Numbered from the stretch's first letter, positions 41,170 through 51,786 are shown. The stretch: DNA of 64,000 nt from CAVUBL01 sp963739795 (GCA_963739795.1 CAVUBL010000004.1:100450-164449); one strand, 5' to 3'. Notes: generated by a model not told the origin, from the letters alone. Translations and numbers: made by a program.

Positions 41170-41173
<4 letters not shown>
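40895..41173 (-). mobile_element. MITE-like element, copy 2 (inverted, shorter)
   Basis: This is a 279-base inverted copy of the 38342-38644 element, with the same GGAGTCTGCGCGGCAGAAAC ends bordered by CTA(G) and an internal deletion of about two dozen bases. Its right border supplies the TAG stop of the enoyl-CoA hydratase gene at 41170. Confidence 0.85.
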
Positions 41174-41928
<755 letters not shown>

Positions 41929-41944
41929 CTCGGTTCCTCGGCCT

Positions 41945-42274
41945 TCATTCCCACGGGATGTCGGGCATGCGGAGCCGCTCGACGACGGCTCCGCCCCCGA
42001 CCACGGTGGTCTCCAGGATCTCGTCCACGTCGTCCAGCGTGACGGCCGAGTACCAGACGTTGTGGGGCTGGACCGCCACCGTGATGCCGCGGCTGCAGTG
42101 CTTGAGGCAGCCGGTGCGGGTGACGATCACCCGGTCGCGCAGACCCAGGGCCCGGACCCGGTCCTTGAACCGGCGATAGACCTCCAGTCCACCGCGCGGT
42201 GCGCAGCTCGGCTTGGCGGCCTCCGGTGGCCGTTCGTTGGTGCAGACCAGGATCTGCGCTTCCGGGGTTGGCAT
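41945..42274 (-). CDS. Thioredoxin-like [2Fe-2S] ferredoxin
   Basis: This 109-residue protein has cysteines at positions 11, 24, 56 and 60 (VCTNE, SCAPRGG, TGCLKHC). The C-x12-C and C-x3-C arrangement is that of thioredoxin-fold (Shethna-type) 2Fe-2S ferredoxins. It lies 9 bases after the aldehyde dehydrogenase gene and 16 before the crotonase gene, so it may be an electron carrier for an oxidation in this small operon. The partner is not known. Confidence 0.88.
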   Translation of the reverse strand: MPTPEAQILVCTNERPPEAAKPSCAPRGGLEVYRRFKDRVRALGLRDRVIVTRTGCLKHCSRGITVAVQPHNVWYSAVTLDDVDEILETTVVGGGAVVERLRMPDIPWE

Positions 42275-42283
42275 GCCTGTCCG

Positions 42284-43822
42284 CTAGCCGGAGACGTCGA
42301 ACTCGACGCCCTGGGCGAGCGGCAGGTCCGCGCCCCAGTTGATGGTGTTCGTCTGGCGCCGCATGTAGATCTTCCAGGCGTCCGAGCCGGCTTCGCGCCC
42401 GCCCCCGGTCTCCTTCTCGCCGCCGAACGCCCCGCCGATCTCGGCTCCCGAGGTGGCGATGTTGACGTTGGCGATGCCGCAGTCGCTGCCGGTGGCGGCG
42501 AGGAAGCGCTCCGCCTCCCGGAGATCGAGGGTGAAGATGGCCGAGGAGAGGCCCTGGGGTACGGAGTTGTGGACCTCGATCGCCTCGTCGAGGTCGTCGA
42601 ACTCGAAGACGTAGAGGATCGGGGCGAAGGTTTCCTCGCAGGTGATGGGCATGTGGGGCGTCGCGGCGACCACCGTCGGCTCCACGTAGAAGCCGGGCCG
42701 ATCGATCCGGCCGCCGCCGGTGAGGACCTCGCCGCCCTGCTCCTTCAGGGTCTCGATCGCCGCCATCATGTCGTCGACCGCCCGCTGGTTGACCAGGGGG
42801 CCCATGAGCACGCCGTCCTCCATCGGATCGCCGACGGGGATCGAGCGCGCGGCCTGGATCAGGCGCTCCTTCATCGGTGCGGCGATGCCCTTCTGGAGGA
42901 ACAGGCGGCGTGCGGTGGTGCAGCGCTGGCCGGCGGTGCCGAAGGCCGCGAACAGGACGGCCCGCAGGGCCAGGTCGAGGTCGGCGTTCTCGGTGATGAG
43001 GACGCCGTTGTTGCCTCCGAGCTCGAGGAGCGAGCGGCCGAGGCGGTCGGCCACCGCCTTGCCGATGGCCCGGCCCATGGTGACCGAGCCGGTGGCCGAG
43101 ATGAGGGGTACGCGGCGGTCGGCGGTCATCTCCCGGCCCACGGTGCGGTCGGCGAGGATCAGGTTGAACACCGGCGGTGCGTCGTTGGCCTCCAGCACCC
43201 GGGCGGCGATGCGCGTCACCGCCAGGGCGGTCAGGGGCGTCTCGCTGCTCGGCTTCCAGATCATCGAGTCGCCGCACACCGCGGCCACGGCGGCGTTCCA
43301 CGCCCACACGGCGACGGGGAAGTTGAAGGCGGTGATGATGCCCACCGGCCCCAGGGGGTGCCACTGCTCGTACATGCGGTGGCTCGGCCGCTCCGAGTGC
43401 ATCGTCTTGCCGAAGAGCTGGCGCGACATGCCCACCGCCAGGTCGCACATGTCGATCATCTCCTGGACCTCACCCAGGCCCTCGGTCTTGATCTTGCCCA
43501 CCTCGAGGGTGACGAGGGCGCCCAGGTCCTCCTTGTGGCGCCGCAGCTCCAGCCCGAGCTGGCGCACGATCTCGCCCCGCTTGGGGGCGGGCCAGGTGCG
43601 CCAGGCGCGGAAGGCTTCGGTGGCGGCGCGGGCGACGCGGTCGTAGTCCTCGACCGAGGCGGTGCGCACGGCGGCGAGGGGCTCGCCGGTGGCGGGGTTG
43701 ACGGACTCGATGCGCTCGCCCGAGGTGGCGATCCAGGAGCCGTCGAAGGCGCCGTGGTTCTCGGCCTCGATCCCGAGGCGGCGCAGAATCTGTTCGGCGT
43801 GGGTGGTGGTCTCTATGGTCAT
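42284..43822 (-). CDS. Aldehyde dehydrogenase, ALDH7 (antiquitin/AASADH) type
   Basis: This 512-residue NAD(P)-dependent dehydrogenase starts MTIETTTHAEQILRRLGI at ATG 43822 with GGAGGAG upstream. The nucleophile cysteine is in FGTAGQRCTTARRLF and the general-base glutamate in LLELGGNNGVLI. The segments ATSGAEIGGAFGGEKETGGG and AWKIYMRRQTNTINWG are characteristic of ALDH7 enzymes, which oxidise alpha-aminoadipate semialdehyde in lysine breakdown. That substrate is likely but not certain. Confidence 0.93.
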   Translation of the reverse strand: MTIETTTHAEQILRRLGIEAENHGAFDGSWIATSGERIESVNPATGEPLAAVRTASVEDYDRVARAATEAFRAWRTWPAPKRGEIVRQLGLELRRHKEDLGALVTLEVGKIKTEGLGEVQEMIDMCDLAVGMSRQLFGKTMHSERPSHRMYEQWHPLGPVGIITAFNFPVAVWAWNAAVAAVCGDSMIWKPSSETPLTALAVTRIAARVLEANDAPPVFNLILADRTVGREMTADRRVPLISATGSVTMGRAIGKAVADRLGRSLLELGGNNGVLITENADLDLALRAVLFAAFGTAGQRCTTARRLFLQKGIAAPMKERLIQAARSIPVGDPMEDGVLMGPLVNQRAVDDMMAAIETLKEQGGEVLTGGGRIDRPGFYVEPTVVAATPHMPITCEETFAPILYVFEFDDLDEAIEVHNSVPQGLSSAIFTLDLREAERFLAATGSDCGIANVNIATSGAEIGGAFGGEKETGGGREAGSDAWKIYMRRQTNTINWGADLPLAQGVEFDVSG

Positions 43823-43926
43823 TTGCTCCTCCGGAGCAGCAGCTAAGGAGTTGGAGATCGGAGGGGATTCGCACCCGCCGCAGAGGGCGGGGACGGCTAT
43901 TCTAACGCCAAGACTACAATCCCGGG

Positions 43927-46164
43927 GTGACCGCCGCTCTCGCTCCGGCCCTGATCGTCCTCCTCTTCGCTGCCTGGTGCGGAACCTTCGGAAACTGGTC
44001 CGGCGGCCTGGCCGGCGGCGCGACGGCGGTGGCCGCGGCAGGCGGGCAGCTCCTGGTGCTCCTGACCGGCGCCTACGGCCTGGCCGCCCGAGGCGATCGA
44101 CCCGGGCGTTCCGCCGCCGAGCCGCGGTGGGACCCGTGGCGCCTGGGGCGGGCCGGGCGCTTCCTGCCCCTCGCCCTGGCGGCGGCGGTCGCCCTGGCCT
44201 GGAGCACCTCGCCGGTACCGCGGGCGGGCCGCGTGGGCCTGGTGCTGCTGCCGGCCTTCTTCGGCGTGCCGGTGGCGGTCGCGAGCGGGTGGCGGGACGC
44301 GAGGCGACGGCGGATCGGCCTCGGCGCGATCGCCGTCGTCGTCGCGGCGATCGCCCTCGAGTCCCTCGCCGAGTGGGCCGCGGGCGGGACGGCGCGGGCG
44401 GCCGATCCCCTGGGGCATCACCTTCTGCTGACGGCCTGGCTCGCCCTGCTGATGCCCCTGGCCGTCCTGCCCTGGCGCGAGGGCGGCGCCTGGCGCGCCG
44501 TGGCGGGGGTCGCGGGGCTCGCCGGGGTGGCGGCCCTGGTCGCCACCCGCTCGCTGGCCGGGGCCCTGGCCCTGGGGGTCGAGGGGACCGTCGCCCTCGT
44601 CGCCCTGGCGGTGATGTCCCGGCGGTCGGGCCGATGGGGCCGCAAGGGCGGGCTCGGAAGGCTCCGGCTCGCCGCGATCGCGGCCCTCGTCCTCCTCGCC
44701 TCGGTTCCCCTGGCACCCCTTCTGCCCCGCTTGGCGAGGGTGCTGGCCGGCACCGATTCTTCCGCCCGGGCCCGCGCCGTGTACTGGAGGGCCGGTTGGG
44801 AGGGGGTGGCGGACCGGCCGGTCACCGGCCTCGGACCCGGGGCGACGGCCTGGACCCTGGCCGCCTACCTGCGTCCGATCCCCGGCGTCAACCCGCCGGG
44901 GGAGGTCGTCGGCGAGCTCCACCTGCTGCCCCTGGAGATCGCCTACGAGCTCGGCCTCCCGGGGCTGGCCCTGGCCGCCGCCCTGGTCCTCGTCTTCGCC
45001 GGGCGGCGGCTCCGGGAGCTGGGTGGTCTCTGGCAGGGGGCCGACCCGGAACTGGATCCGACCCTGGTCTTGGCCGGCCTCGCCGGGCTCGCCGGCGGCG
45101 CGGCAGCCGGCCTCGGCACCGGAGACTGGCGGATCGGCGCCCTGCCGGTGGCCGCGGCGGTGGCGGCGGGCGCGGCCCTGGCCGGAGGGCGCCCCCGGGA
45201 AGAGGAGCAAGGACCTGGGCCGGTGGAGAGTCGGCGCCGGCGTGCTCCGGGGATCGCCATGGCCTGTGCCTACGTCCTGGCCGCCGCCCTCCTCCTGACG
45301 CCCCTCGACCGCGCCCAGCGCGAATACGACCTGGCGACACAGGCCCCGCCGGGGCGGGCCGTTGCCCACCTCGACCGGGCCGTGCGCCTGGACCCCGACT
45401 TCCCCCTCTACCGGGCGCGGCGGGCCTGGCTGGAGGCGGAGATGGAGAGCTCGCCGGGGTCCCGGCCAGAGCAGGGTTTCCGCGCGGTCGGCGATGCGCT
45501 CCGCGCCGCCCAAGACGGCCCCGGGGTCGCGGTCCTCTGGCTGGGGGCCGGAGAGGTGGCTCGGCGGAGGGCCGGAGACCCGTCCGACTCGGGGATCGCG
45601 GCCACAGCTTTCGAGCGCGCCTGCGCTCTCCAGCCCCTGGGGGCTTTCGCGCCCTTCGGCCTCTTGGCCGTCGCCGAATCGGCCGGCGAGGCGACGGGCG
45701 AAGCGGCCCTCGCCGCGCGGGCGCTGGCCGCCGACCCGAGGCTCGCCGCGGCGACGCTCTGGAGCGCGAAGCCCGGAGCGCTGGAGCGTGGGCTGGGAGT
45801 CCTGTCGGAGACCGGGGGCATCGACCCGGGCTGGCGCGAGGTGGTGGTGGGGCGGATTCGCGCGATCCGTGGAGCTCAGATCTCGGAGACCCCCGGAGGT
45901 CCGCCGGCTTCGGACGAGGTAGGAGCCCTGGCGACCGTGCTCGATGCCCACCCGGAGGGCTCCGTCTCCCTGCACCTCTTCCGGCGGCTCCCGTGGTGGG
46001 GCGTGGTCATGCGCGTGGCGGTCCGCAGCTCGGCGGCCCGGGCGCTGGGCGCCCTCCCCGCGGCCACCGAGCTGCCCGGGACCGAGCCCGGTCTGTTCCC
46101 CCCGACGTGCGGTGGCCCTGTCGGTCCACAGTCGCTGCGGAAATCTCTGTGGAAAACCCGTTGA
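43927..46164 (+). CDS. O-antigen ligase-like membrane protein with TPR-like tail
   Basis: This protein has about 745 residues from GTG 43927. The first ~480 residues contain a dozen hydrophobic helices. A large periplasmic loop carries ARAVYWRAGWEGVADRPVTG and GPGATAWTLAAYL, the Wzy_C/O-antigen-ligase hallmark. The last ~250 residues are soluble and TPR-like (AVAHLDRAVRLDPDFPLYRA). Ligation or polymerisation of a surface glycan from a lipid carrier is the expected role. It is divergent from the aldehyde dehydrogenase gene, with no glycan gene next to it. Confidence 0.82.
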   Translation: MTAALAPALIVLLFAAWCGTFGNWSGGLAGGATAVAAAGGQLLVLLTGAYGLAARGDRPGRSAAEPRWDPWRLGRAGRFLPLALAAAVALAWSTSPVPRAGRVGLVLLPAFFGVPVAVASGWRDARRRRIGLGAIAVVVAAIALESLAEWAAGGTARAADPLGHHLLLTAWLALLMPLAVLPWREGGAWRAVAGVAGLAGVAALVATRSLAGALALGVEGTVALVALAVMSRRSGRWGRKGGLGRLRLAAIAALVLLASVPLAPLLPRLARVLAGTDSSARARAVYWRAGWEGVADRPVTGLGPGATAWTLAAYLRPIPGVNPPGEVVGELHLLPLEIAYELGLPGLALAAALVLVFAGRRLRELGGLWQGADPELDPTLVLAGLAGLAGGAAAGLGTGDWRIGALPVAAAVAAGAALAGGRPREEEQGPGPVESRRRRAPGIAMACAYVLAAALLLTPLDRAQREYDLATQAPPGRAVAHLDRAVRLDPDFPLYRARRAWLEAEMESSPGSRPEQGFRAVGDALRAAQDGPGVAVLWLGAGEVARRRAGDPSDSGIAATAFERACALQPLGAFAPFGLLAVAESAGEATGEAALAARALAADPRLAAATLWSAKPGALERGLGVLSETGGIDPGWREVVVGRIRAIRGAQISETPGGPPASDEVGALATVLDAHPEGSVSLHLFRRLPWWGVVMRVAVRSSAARALGALPAATELPGTEPGLFPPTCGGPVGPQSLRKSLWKTR

Positions 46165-46428
46165 GAAGTGAGGCTCGGCGCGGAGATGGCGGGGCCTAGA
46201 GCGCTTTGACCAGAGAATTGTGCAAATTACGCAAGTGGTTTGTTTTCAGCGATTTGAATATTCTTCCTCGGGGCTCGGCGCAACCCAAGCGGAAACCCGA
46301 GACGAGTTTTCCACAAGTCGACCGGATCGCCCCCCATCCCCTCGGTCCCCTTCCCACCCGCGCGGGGGGAAGGGGACGCCCCCACCCGGCCGGTTTAGGC
46401 CGGGAAGGGACGTGGGGCTGAAGGGCGG
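46165..46428. other. Convergent gap with AT-rich stretch and repeat
   Basis: Bases 46200-46265 are unusually AT-rich for this genome (TTTGTTTTCAGCGATTTGAA). A GC-rich palindromic repeat occupies 46322-46392. No gene is seen. Confidence 0.5.
46322..46392 (+). repeat. GC-rich palindromic repeat, copy 8
   Basis: GATCGCCCCCCATCCCCTCG, a CCCACCCGCGCGGGGGG core and AAGGGGACGCCCCCACCC match the family. It lies downstream of the protease gene. Confidence 0.75.
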
Positions 46429-49400
46429 TCAGTTGGCGGGGGCGGTGCTCACGGCGTGGTCGGGGACGAGGAAGATGTCGCCGCTGGCGTTGATGTTGGC
46501 CAGGTAGGTCATCACCGGGCCGCCATCGACCACGTCCGCGGTCACCGACCAGTTCCGGCCGCTGGCCGCGGCCGGGCCGAAGACCGTCACCAGGTTGAGC
46601 TCGTAGTGCTGCCGGGGCCTCAGCGTCAGGGGCGACGCGGCCAGCGCGGTGCCGTTGGCGTCGCGCAGGGTGAGTTGGAGATGGGTCGTCCCGTTGCGCA
46701 GGTTCACGGCTCCGAACTGGCTGTGGAACAGGTCGGACTGCTCGGCGCCGAAGTCCACGCCGCGCTCCGTCGCTGCCTCGTCGGGAGTCCGGCTGTCGAT
46801 GAGCATCCCGAAGCGGTCCCCGCGCTGGTTCTCCGACAGGGTCATGGCGAGCACCCGGGGCGCCACGTCCTGCGTGTTGTTCCACAGCACACGGACGGCG
46901 CCCGTGCCGGTTTCCAGGTCGAACAGGTCAGCGATGGCGTCGGGGAAGGAGAGCACCCCTCCCGCCGGAACCGTCTTCTGCACCTGGAGGGGGGCCGAGT
47001 TGTCCTGGCCCCGGGCGAGGAACTGGAAGGTCAGGTCGGTGGGCACCGTCGCGTTGTTGAGCACCGAGACCCGGGTGGTGAGGAACACTCCGAACTGCCC
47101 CGGGCTGCGCACCACGCGCGGGAGGATGAACTCGTCCGACTGGGCCGGCTCCTTGGCCGGAACGAAGATCTGGTCTTCGCTCCCGGTCTCCAGGAGAGTG
47201 GAGGAGGCGACGAAGCGGATGCCGTCGGAGGAGAAGCGGGCGGTGAAAGGACCCTGCCTGCCGGCGGCCTCCGGGAAGAGGTCCATGATCGGCCGGAAGC
47301 GCACGGTCTTCGAGCCCAGCGAGAAGCTGGCCGTGCTTCCCACCGGGTTGCCGTCGGCGTCGAACAGGTCCATGTCCACATGGCCCGAGTGGTCGTCGAC
47401 GTTGGCGCCCAGGAGGGTGCTGACGAAGCCGTCCCCCTCGAGGATTCCCGTCACCAGCTTGTCGTTCGACGTCCAGGTGGCCTCCGGTTGCTCGGAGATG
47501 AGCTGGCCGAAGCTGCCCTCGGCCGGGTTCGCCTGGTCGACGAAGGAGCGGGCGATGGCGAAGACCTGCGGCGGTCCGGACCCGGTGTCGGCCTGGGTGG
47601 ACTCGATGGCCACCGAGCCCTGTCCCGCCGACTGCTCGAAGACCTCTTCGAGGACATTGGGCAGGAACACCGACTCGGCCGGTGAGATGGTCAGCACCCG
47701 CGGCGCCGGTGGCGCCTCGAGGCCGCGGGGCAGGTAGGTGAGCTGCACCCGCGCCGCCATCGCCCCGGCGTTGTACAGCCAGACGTTGCTCTGGAAGGTC
47801 CCGCCCGTGCCCCGGGGGCCGAAGATCACGCTCTGGAGGAAGGACTTCTCGCTCACCGTCGGGAAGGGGGCGTCGACCACGTCGACGTCCAGGGTGCTCG
47901 AGGCCACCTGGCCGAAGTCCCCGTGGATCCGCACGTACACCGTGTGGGGGCCCGGCGAGGTGAAGATCTCCGAGCGGCAGAAGGTGCCGGCGGCGCAGGG
48001 CGTGCCGTTGTAGCCGACGTCGTCGCCCCCGAAGCTCCAGAACGCGCTCTCGGCGGGGCCGGTGAAGTGGACCTGGAACATGACCGGCTCGCCGACCTGG
48101 AGGGTCCCCGCCGTCTGAAGGGTGACCGCGGCGGTGACCGGCGTCGCCGGCGGCACCGTCACCTCGGTGGGCTGGCTCTTAGAGCTCTCGCCCTTGGTGT
48201 TGAACGCCGACACGCGGTAGTCGTAGACGGTGGCCGGCGTGATGTCCTGATCCAGGAAGGCGGTGACGTTGGCGTCGAGCTGCACCAGCTCCTCGTAGCT
48301 CGAGCCGTCCGCGGAGCGGTAGATGCGGAAGCCGTCCTCGTCCGTCGACTGGTCGGTCCAGGAGAGGTAGACGTTGCTCCCCTGGAGCTCACCCATGAGC
48401 CCGGTGGGCGCCTTGGGCCCCTTGGCCCCCTGGCTGCGCGGCGCGTAGAGGCGGCGGATGCCGGAGACGTCGTCCGACTTGAGATCGAGCTTGCGACAGT
48501 CGTTGTGGATGCTCGCCCGCATCAGGGCGTCGTCGAGGCCCGGGTTGCCGTTGCACGACGGGCTCTGGCTGTCGCCGCAGGAGTGGCCGAGGCCGAGCGT
48601 GTGGCCGAGCTCGTGGGCGTAGAGGCTGGCCAGGACGTCGGTGGTGCACGAGGTCCCGATGAGGAAGCACTGGATGCCGTCGTTGGTGACGATGTCGGCG
48701 CCCTGGATCACGATGTACTGGTTGCCGTCGAAGGTGCGCCGCGTCCCTGTGGCGTACCACGGGCCACCGATGGCGAGCACGCCGCCGGCGGCGCACGAGA
48801 AGGTACCGGGGATGTCCTGGTTCGGGTCCGCCTGGAGCAGGACGTTCTGGCCGTCGAAGCGGCTGAAGCCGGCGGAGGCCGAAGTCTGTCCGGCGTAGGT
48901 CAGGCGGATGGGGGTCTTGGACTCGTTGTTCCAGACTTTGAGACCCTGTTGGAACTGCGCGAAGCCGCCGCCCGCTACGCCGGGCTCGCCCTTGGAGTTG
49001 GCCTGCCACGTCACGTCGCCCCCCACGTCGAACTCGAACCAGCGCATGTTGAAGCCGCTGTCGCTGAGGAGGGTGTACTTCGAGCCCAGGCGGTTGACCT
49101 CGCCCTGGGCTCCGGGGTCGAAGTAATCAGCCGTCCGGGTGATCCCCCGGGAGCGGTCCGAGAGCCAGGAGGCGAAGGCGTCGTAGTCCCGCGGGCCGCG
49201 GAGCCGGGCGTCCTTGGCGCGGCCCGGGACCGACACCTCGGTCGCGCCGGAGAGGTTCCGCACCGCCAGGGCCGGGGAGCCGGAGACCTGCAAGCGGTGG
49301 AAGGCGCCGAGCATTAGCTGGGTGATGCCGAAGGCGCCGTCGTCGCGGGGCGAGAGGAAGAGGAGCGCGCGCTCGCCCACCTGGAACTTCGGGACGCCCC

Positions 49401-49689
49401 AGATCTTCAGCCCCATGCCGTCCGGACGGGTCCCGCCCGGCACCCGGACGATCAGGGTGGTCCCCGGCGCCGAGCCGGCGACCAGGCGCTCGATCTCGAT
49501 CGTGTAGTCGGTGGACGGCAGGCCGGTCGTCGGCGCCGACTCCACGGCGACCACGCGGGCGTCGACGATGGCGGACGCCTGGCCGGCCAGGGCGCCGTCG
49601 TCCATCATGACGTAGCTGGTGGCGGACGCCGGGAGGGGCGCAAGCAGGACGGCGACGGCGATCCACGAAAGGCGGCGGGACAGGATCAT
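46429..49689 (-). CDS. Secreted matrixin-type metalloprotease with fibronectin-like domain
   Basis: The protein has about 1086 residues from ATG 49689 (MILSRRLSWIAVAVLLAPLP, a signal peptide). The zinc site HELGHTLGLGHSCG near residue 370, with a downstream ALMRASIH Met-turn-like segment, gives the extended HExxHxxGxxH motif of matrixins. A fibronectin type III-like domain (NVYLSWTDQSTDEDGFRIYR) and an immunoglobulin/PKD-like domain (GEPVMFQVHFTGPAESAFW) follow. The last ~450 residues carry repeated beta-rich segments of unknown role. It probably acts outside the cell. There is no obvious pro-domain cysteine switch. Confidence 0.9.
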   Translation of the reverse strand: MILSRRLSWIAVAVLLAPLPASATSYVMMDDGALAGQASAIVDARVVAVESAPTTGLPSTDYTIEIERLVAGSAPGTTLIVRVPGGTRPDGMGLKIWGVPKFQVGERALLFLSPRDDGAFGITQLMLGAFHRLQVSGSPALAVRNLSGATEVSVPGRAKDARLRGPRDYDAFASWLSDRSRGITRTADYFDPGAQGEVNRLGSKYTLLSDSGFNMRWFEFDVGGDVTWQANSKGEPGVAGGGFAQFQQGLKVWNNESKTPIRLTYAGQTSASAGFSRFDGQNVLLQADPNQDIPGTFSCAAGGVLAIGGPWYATGTRRTFDGNQYIVIQGADIVTNDGIQCFLIGTSCTTDVLASLYAHELGHTLGLGHSCGDSQSPSCNGNPGLDDALMRASIHNDCRKLDLKSDDVSGIRRLYAPRSQGAKGPKAPTGLMGELQGSNVYLSWTDQSTDEDGFRIYRSADGSSYEELVQLDANVTAFLDQDITPATVYDYRVSAFNTKGESSKSQPTEVTVPPATPVTAAVTLQTAGTLQVGEPVMFQVHFTGPAESAFWSFGGDDVGYNGTPCAAGTFCRSEIFTSPGPHTVYVRIHGDFGQVASSTLDVDVVDAPFPTVSEKSFLQSVIFGPRGTGGTFQSNVWLYNAGAMAARVQLTYLPRGLEAPPAPRVLTISPAESVFLPNVLEEVFEQSAGQGSVAIESTQADTGSGPPQVFAIARSFVDQANPAEGSFGQLISEQPEATWTSNDKLVTGILEGDGFVSTLLGANVDDHSGHVDMDLFDADGNPVGSTASFSLGSKTVRFRPIMDLFPEAAGRQGPFTARFSSDGIRFVASSTLLETGSEDQIFVPAKEPAQSDEFILPRVVRSPGQFGVFLTTRVSVLNNATVPTDLTFQFLARGQDNSAPLQVQKTVPAGGVLSFPDAIADLFDLETGTGAVRVLWNNTQDVAPRVLAMTLSENQRGDRFGMLIDSRTPDEAATERGVDFGAEQSDLFHSQFGAVNLRNGTTHLQLTLRDANGTALAASPLTLRPRQHYELNLVTVFGPAAASGRNWSVTADVVDGGPVMTYLANINASGDIFLVPDHAVSTAPAN

Positions 49690-49789
49690 CGGGGACCTCT
49701 TGTTCTCAGGGACGGTGATCACGTGCGGTCCCGGAAGGACCGGGCCAGGCCATGGTGAAACGTCATACTAGCATGAGACGAGATGGTCA

Positions 49790-51013
49790 CTAGCGTCGTC
49801 TGCGGACCGGCTCGCCGGCCACCGCCGTGCGGTTGCGGCCGGTCTCTTTGGCCACGTACATGGCCGCGTCGGCGAGGCGGAGGAGGGTGCCCTTGGCGGT
49901 CTCGGCGGGTACCGCTTCGTCGCCCAGGTGCCGGCGCAGGGCCGCAACCCCCACCGAGCAGGTCAACCCTTTGAGGTGGAGGGCTTCGCGCTGGATCTCC
50001 CCCGGCGCGGCGCAGAACGTGGTCTCGACGATACTCGTGCGCACGTCTTCCGCCAGGTCGACGGCCCCCTCCAGGGAGGTGCCCGGAGCGACCAGCACGA
50101 ACTCGTCGCCGCCGTAGCGGGCGGCGAAGGCCTCCAGCTCCTCGACCCGCTCGGCCAGGATGTGGCCCACCTCCTGGAGCACCTGGCTTCCCGCCAGGTG
50201 CCCGTGCGAGTCGTTGACGCGCTTGAAGAAGTCCAGGTCCAGGAACAGGACCGCCAGGTCGCGGGTCTGCAGCTGGCTCGCCGCCACCGCCTGGGTGAGG
50301 GCGATGTGCAGGAACCGGTCGTTGTAGAGCCCGGTCAGGTTGTCCCGGCGGGCGATCTCCTGGGCATGGCGGCCATCGAGGACGTTCTGGATCGAGATCG
50401 AGATGTAGTCGGCGAAAATCTCCAGCAGGTTGAGGTCGTCGCTGGTGTAGTCGGTCTGTCCCTGGCGGTTGATCAGCTCGAGCACCCCGCATACCTCCTG
50501 CTCGATCCGGATCGGGATGGCGATCAGCGTGCGCGTCGAGTACCGGGTCTCCTGGTCGAAGCCGCCGAAGAAGTGGCGATCGCGGGGGGCGTCGGCGGTG
50601 CTGTAGGCGGAGCCCGTGGTGTAGACGTGGCCGGCGATGCCGCTGTCCGCCTGGATCTCGCGGCCCACCAGGCCCTGGGACTTTTCGCCGAAGGCGGCGA
50701 TGAAGGTGAGCTGGTTTCCCGGGCGATCCTTGCGCTTCTGGGACGGGTCGTCGAGGAGGATGGAGCCGGCCGAGGAGGGCACGAACTCGTTGGCCTTGCG
50801 CAGCACCTCGATCAGGTTTTCCGCCAGGTTGAGCTCCAGGGCGAGGTAGGGGTTGACCCGGCGTCGCTGAAGGAAGCGCTCGAGGGCCGAGGGGTCGAGG
50901 CAATGGAACTCCTCGTGGCACGGCTCGACGCCGGCACGGGCCGGCGGCTCCGCCACGCCCGAGTCCGTGCCTCGGGCCTTCTGTCGTCGAGAGCGACGGG
51001 GTTGATTGGACAT
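49790..51013 (-). CDS. GAF-GGDEF diguanylate cyclase
   Basis: This 407-residue cytoplasmic protein starts MSNQPRRSRRQKARGTDSG at ATG 51013. A GAF domain (~residues 45-215; GREIQADSGIAGHVYTTGSA, EVCGVLELINR) precedes a GGDEF domain with RRDNLTGLYNDRFL, LDLDFFKRVNDSHGHLAG and an intact ARYGGDEFVL. No RxxD inhibitory site is visible before the active site. It should make cyclic di-GMP in response to a ligand or redox signal. It follows batE after 14 bases and so appears to be the last gene of the Bat operon. Confidence 0.93.
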   Translation of the reverse strand: MSNQPRRSRRQKARGTDSGVAEPPARAGVEPCHEEFHCLDPSALERFLQRRRVNPYLALELNLAENLIEVLRKANEFVPSSAGSILLDDPSQKRKDRPGNQLTFIAAFGEKSQGLVGREIQADSGIAGHVYTTGSAYSTADAPRDRHFFGGFDQETRYSTRTLIAIPIRIEQEVCGVLELINRQGQTDYTSDDLNLLEIFADYISISIQNVLDGRHAQEIARRDNLTGLYNDRFLHIALTQAVAASQLQTRDLAVLFLDLDFFKRVNDSHGHLAGSQVLQEVGHILAERVEELEAFAARYGGDEFVLVAPGTSLEGAVDLAEDVRTSIVETTFCAAPGEIQREALHLKGLTCSVGVAALRRHLGDEAVPAETAKGTLLRLADAAMYVAKETGRNRTAVAGEPVRRRR

Positions 51014-51027
51014 ATGACTCCCGGGTC

Positions 51028-51786
51028 TCACGTTACCAGAAGGCCCAGGCCGGCGCGACGGGGTCGGACCAGCCCCACGGCGGCGCCCTCGCAGTCCTCC
51101 CCGGAGCCGATCACCCGAAACCGTGCTCCCGCCGGCGTCACCCAGACCTCGCTGCCGGCGGGGAGCTCGCCGCAGGTGTCGAGAAGCACCGCCGGGCGCG
51201 GCCCGAGTCGCGAGATCGCCAGGCCGCTCACCCAGAGGGCCAGGCCCACGGCCAGGAGGCTCCCGGCCAACCGCCGCGAGCGGCCGCCCCGCCCTCGCGT
51301 GGAGCCGGCGAGAGTCAGGAGCAGGCCGGCCCAGGCGCAGGCGGCGGCGAGGGCGTCGACGAGCCACGGGTGCCGAAGCGCGGGCGCCAGCAGCCGGGGC
51401 GGGCCGAGCCGGCGGGCGCCCAGCTCAGCCCGCGCCCGCGACAGGTTTTCGTCGAGCCATGGGTCGTTACCCAGGCCGGTGGCCGCCCTCCGGTACCAGA
51501 GGACGGCCTCGGGCAGCCGGCCGAGGTGATGGAGGGCGGTGGCCAGGTTGTAGGCCAGGAGGGGGTCGACCCCGCCGGGCTCCGACGGCTTCGCCCCGAT
51601 CCGGTACGCCGCCACGGCGCCTTCCAGGTTTCCCTGCCGGTAGAGGCGGTTTCCCTTCCGCAAGGCCTCGCGGCTCGCGGCCGGCGCCGCCGGTGCGGCG
51701 GTAGCGAGCACCGGCAAGATCAGTAGCGGGAGGAGAAGGGCGAAGGACCCGTGGAGTCGGGGAGTCGGGAGCCGGCGGCGGGCCAT
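51028..51786 (-). CDS. BatE-like TPR protein
   Basis: This protein has 252 residues from ATG 51786, which overlaps the batD stop (TGATG). It has a signal peptide (FALLLPLLILPVLATAAPA), TPR-like repeats (EALRKGNRLYRQGNLEGAVA, LLAYNLATALHHLGRLPEAV), two transmembrane helices and an SH3-like end (GELPAGSEVWVTPAGARFRV). This is the BatE layout of aerotolerance operons. Confidence 0.85.
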   Translation of the reverse strand: MARRRLPTPRLHGSFALLLPLLILPVLATAAPAAPAASREALRKGNRLYRQGNLEGAVAAYRIGAKPSEPGGVDPLLAYNLATALHHLGRLPEAVLWYRRAATGLGNDPWLDENLSRARAELGARRLGPPRLLAPALRHPWLVDALAAACAWAGLLLTLAGSTRGRGGRSRRLAGSLLAVGLALWVSGLAISRLGPRPAVLLDTCGELPAGSEVWVTPAGARFRVIGSGEDCEGAAVGLVRPRRAGLGLLVT

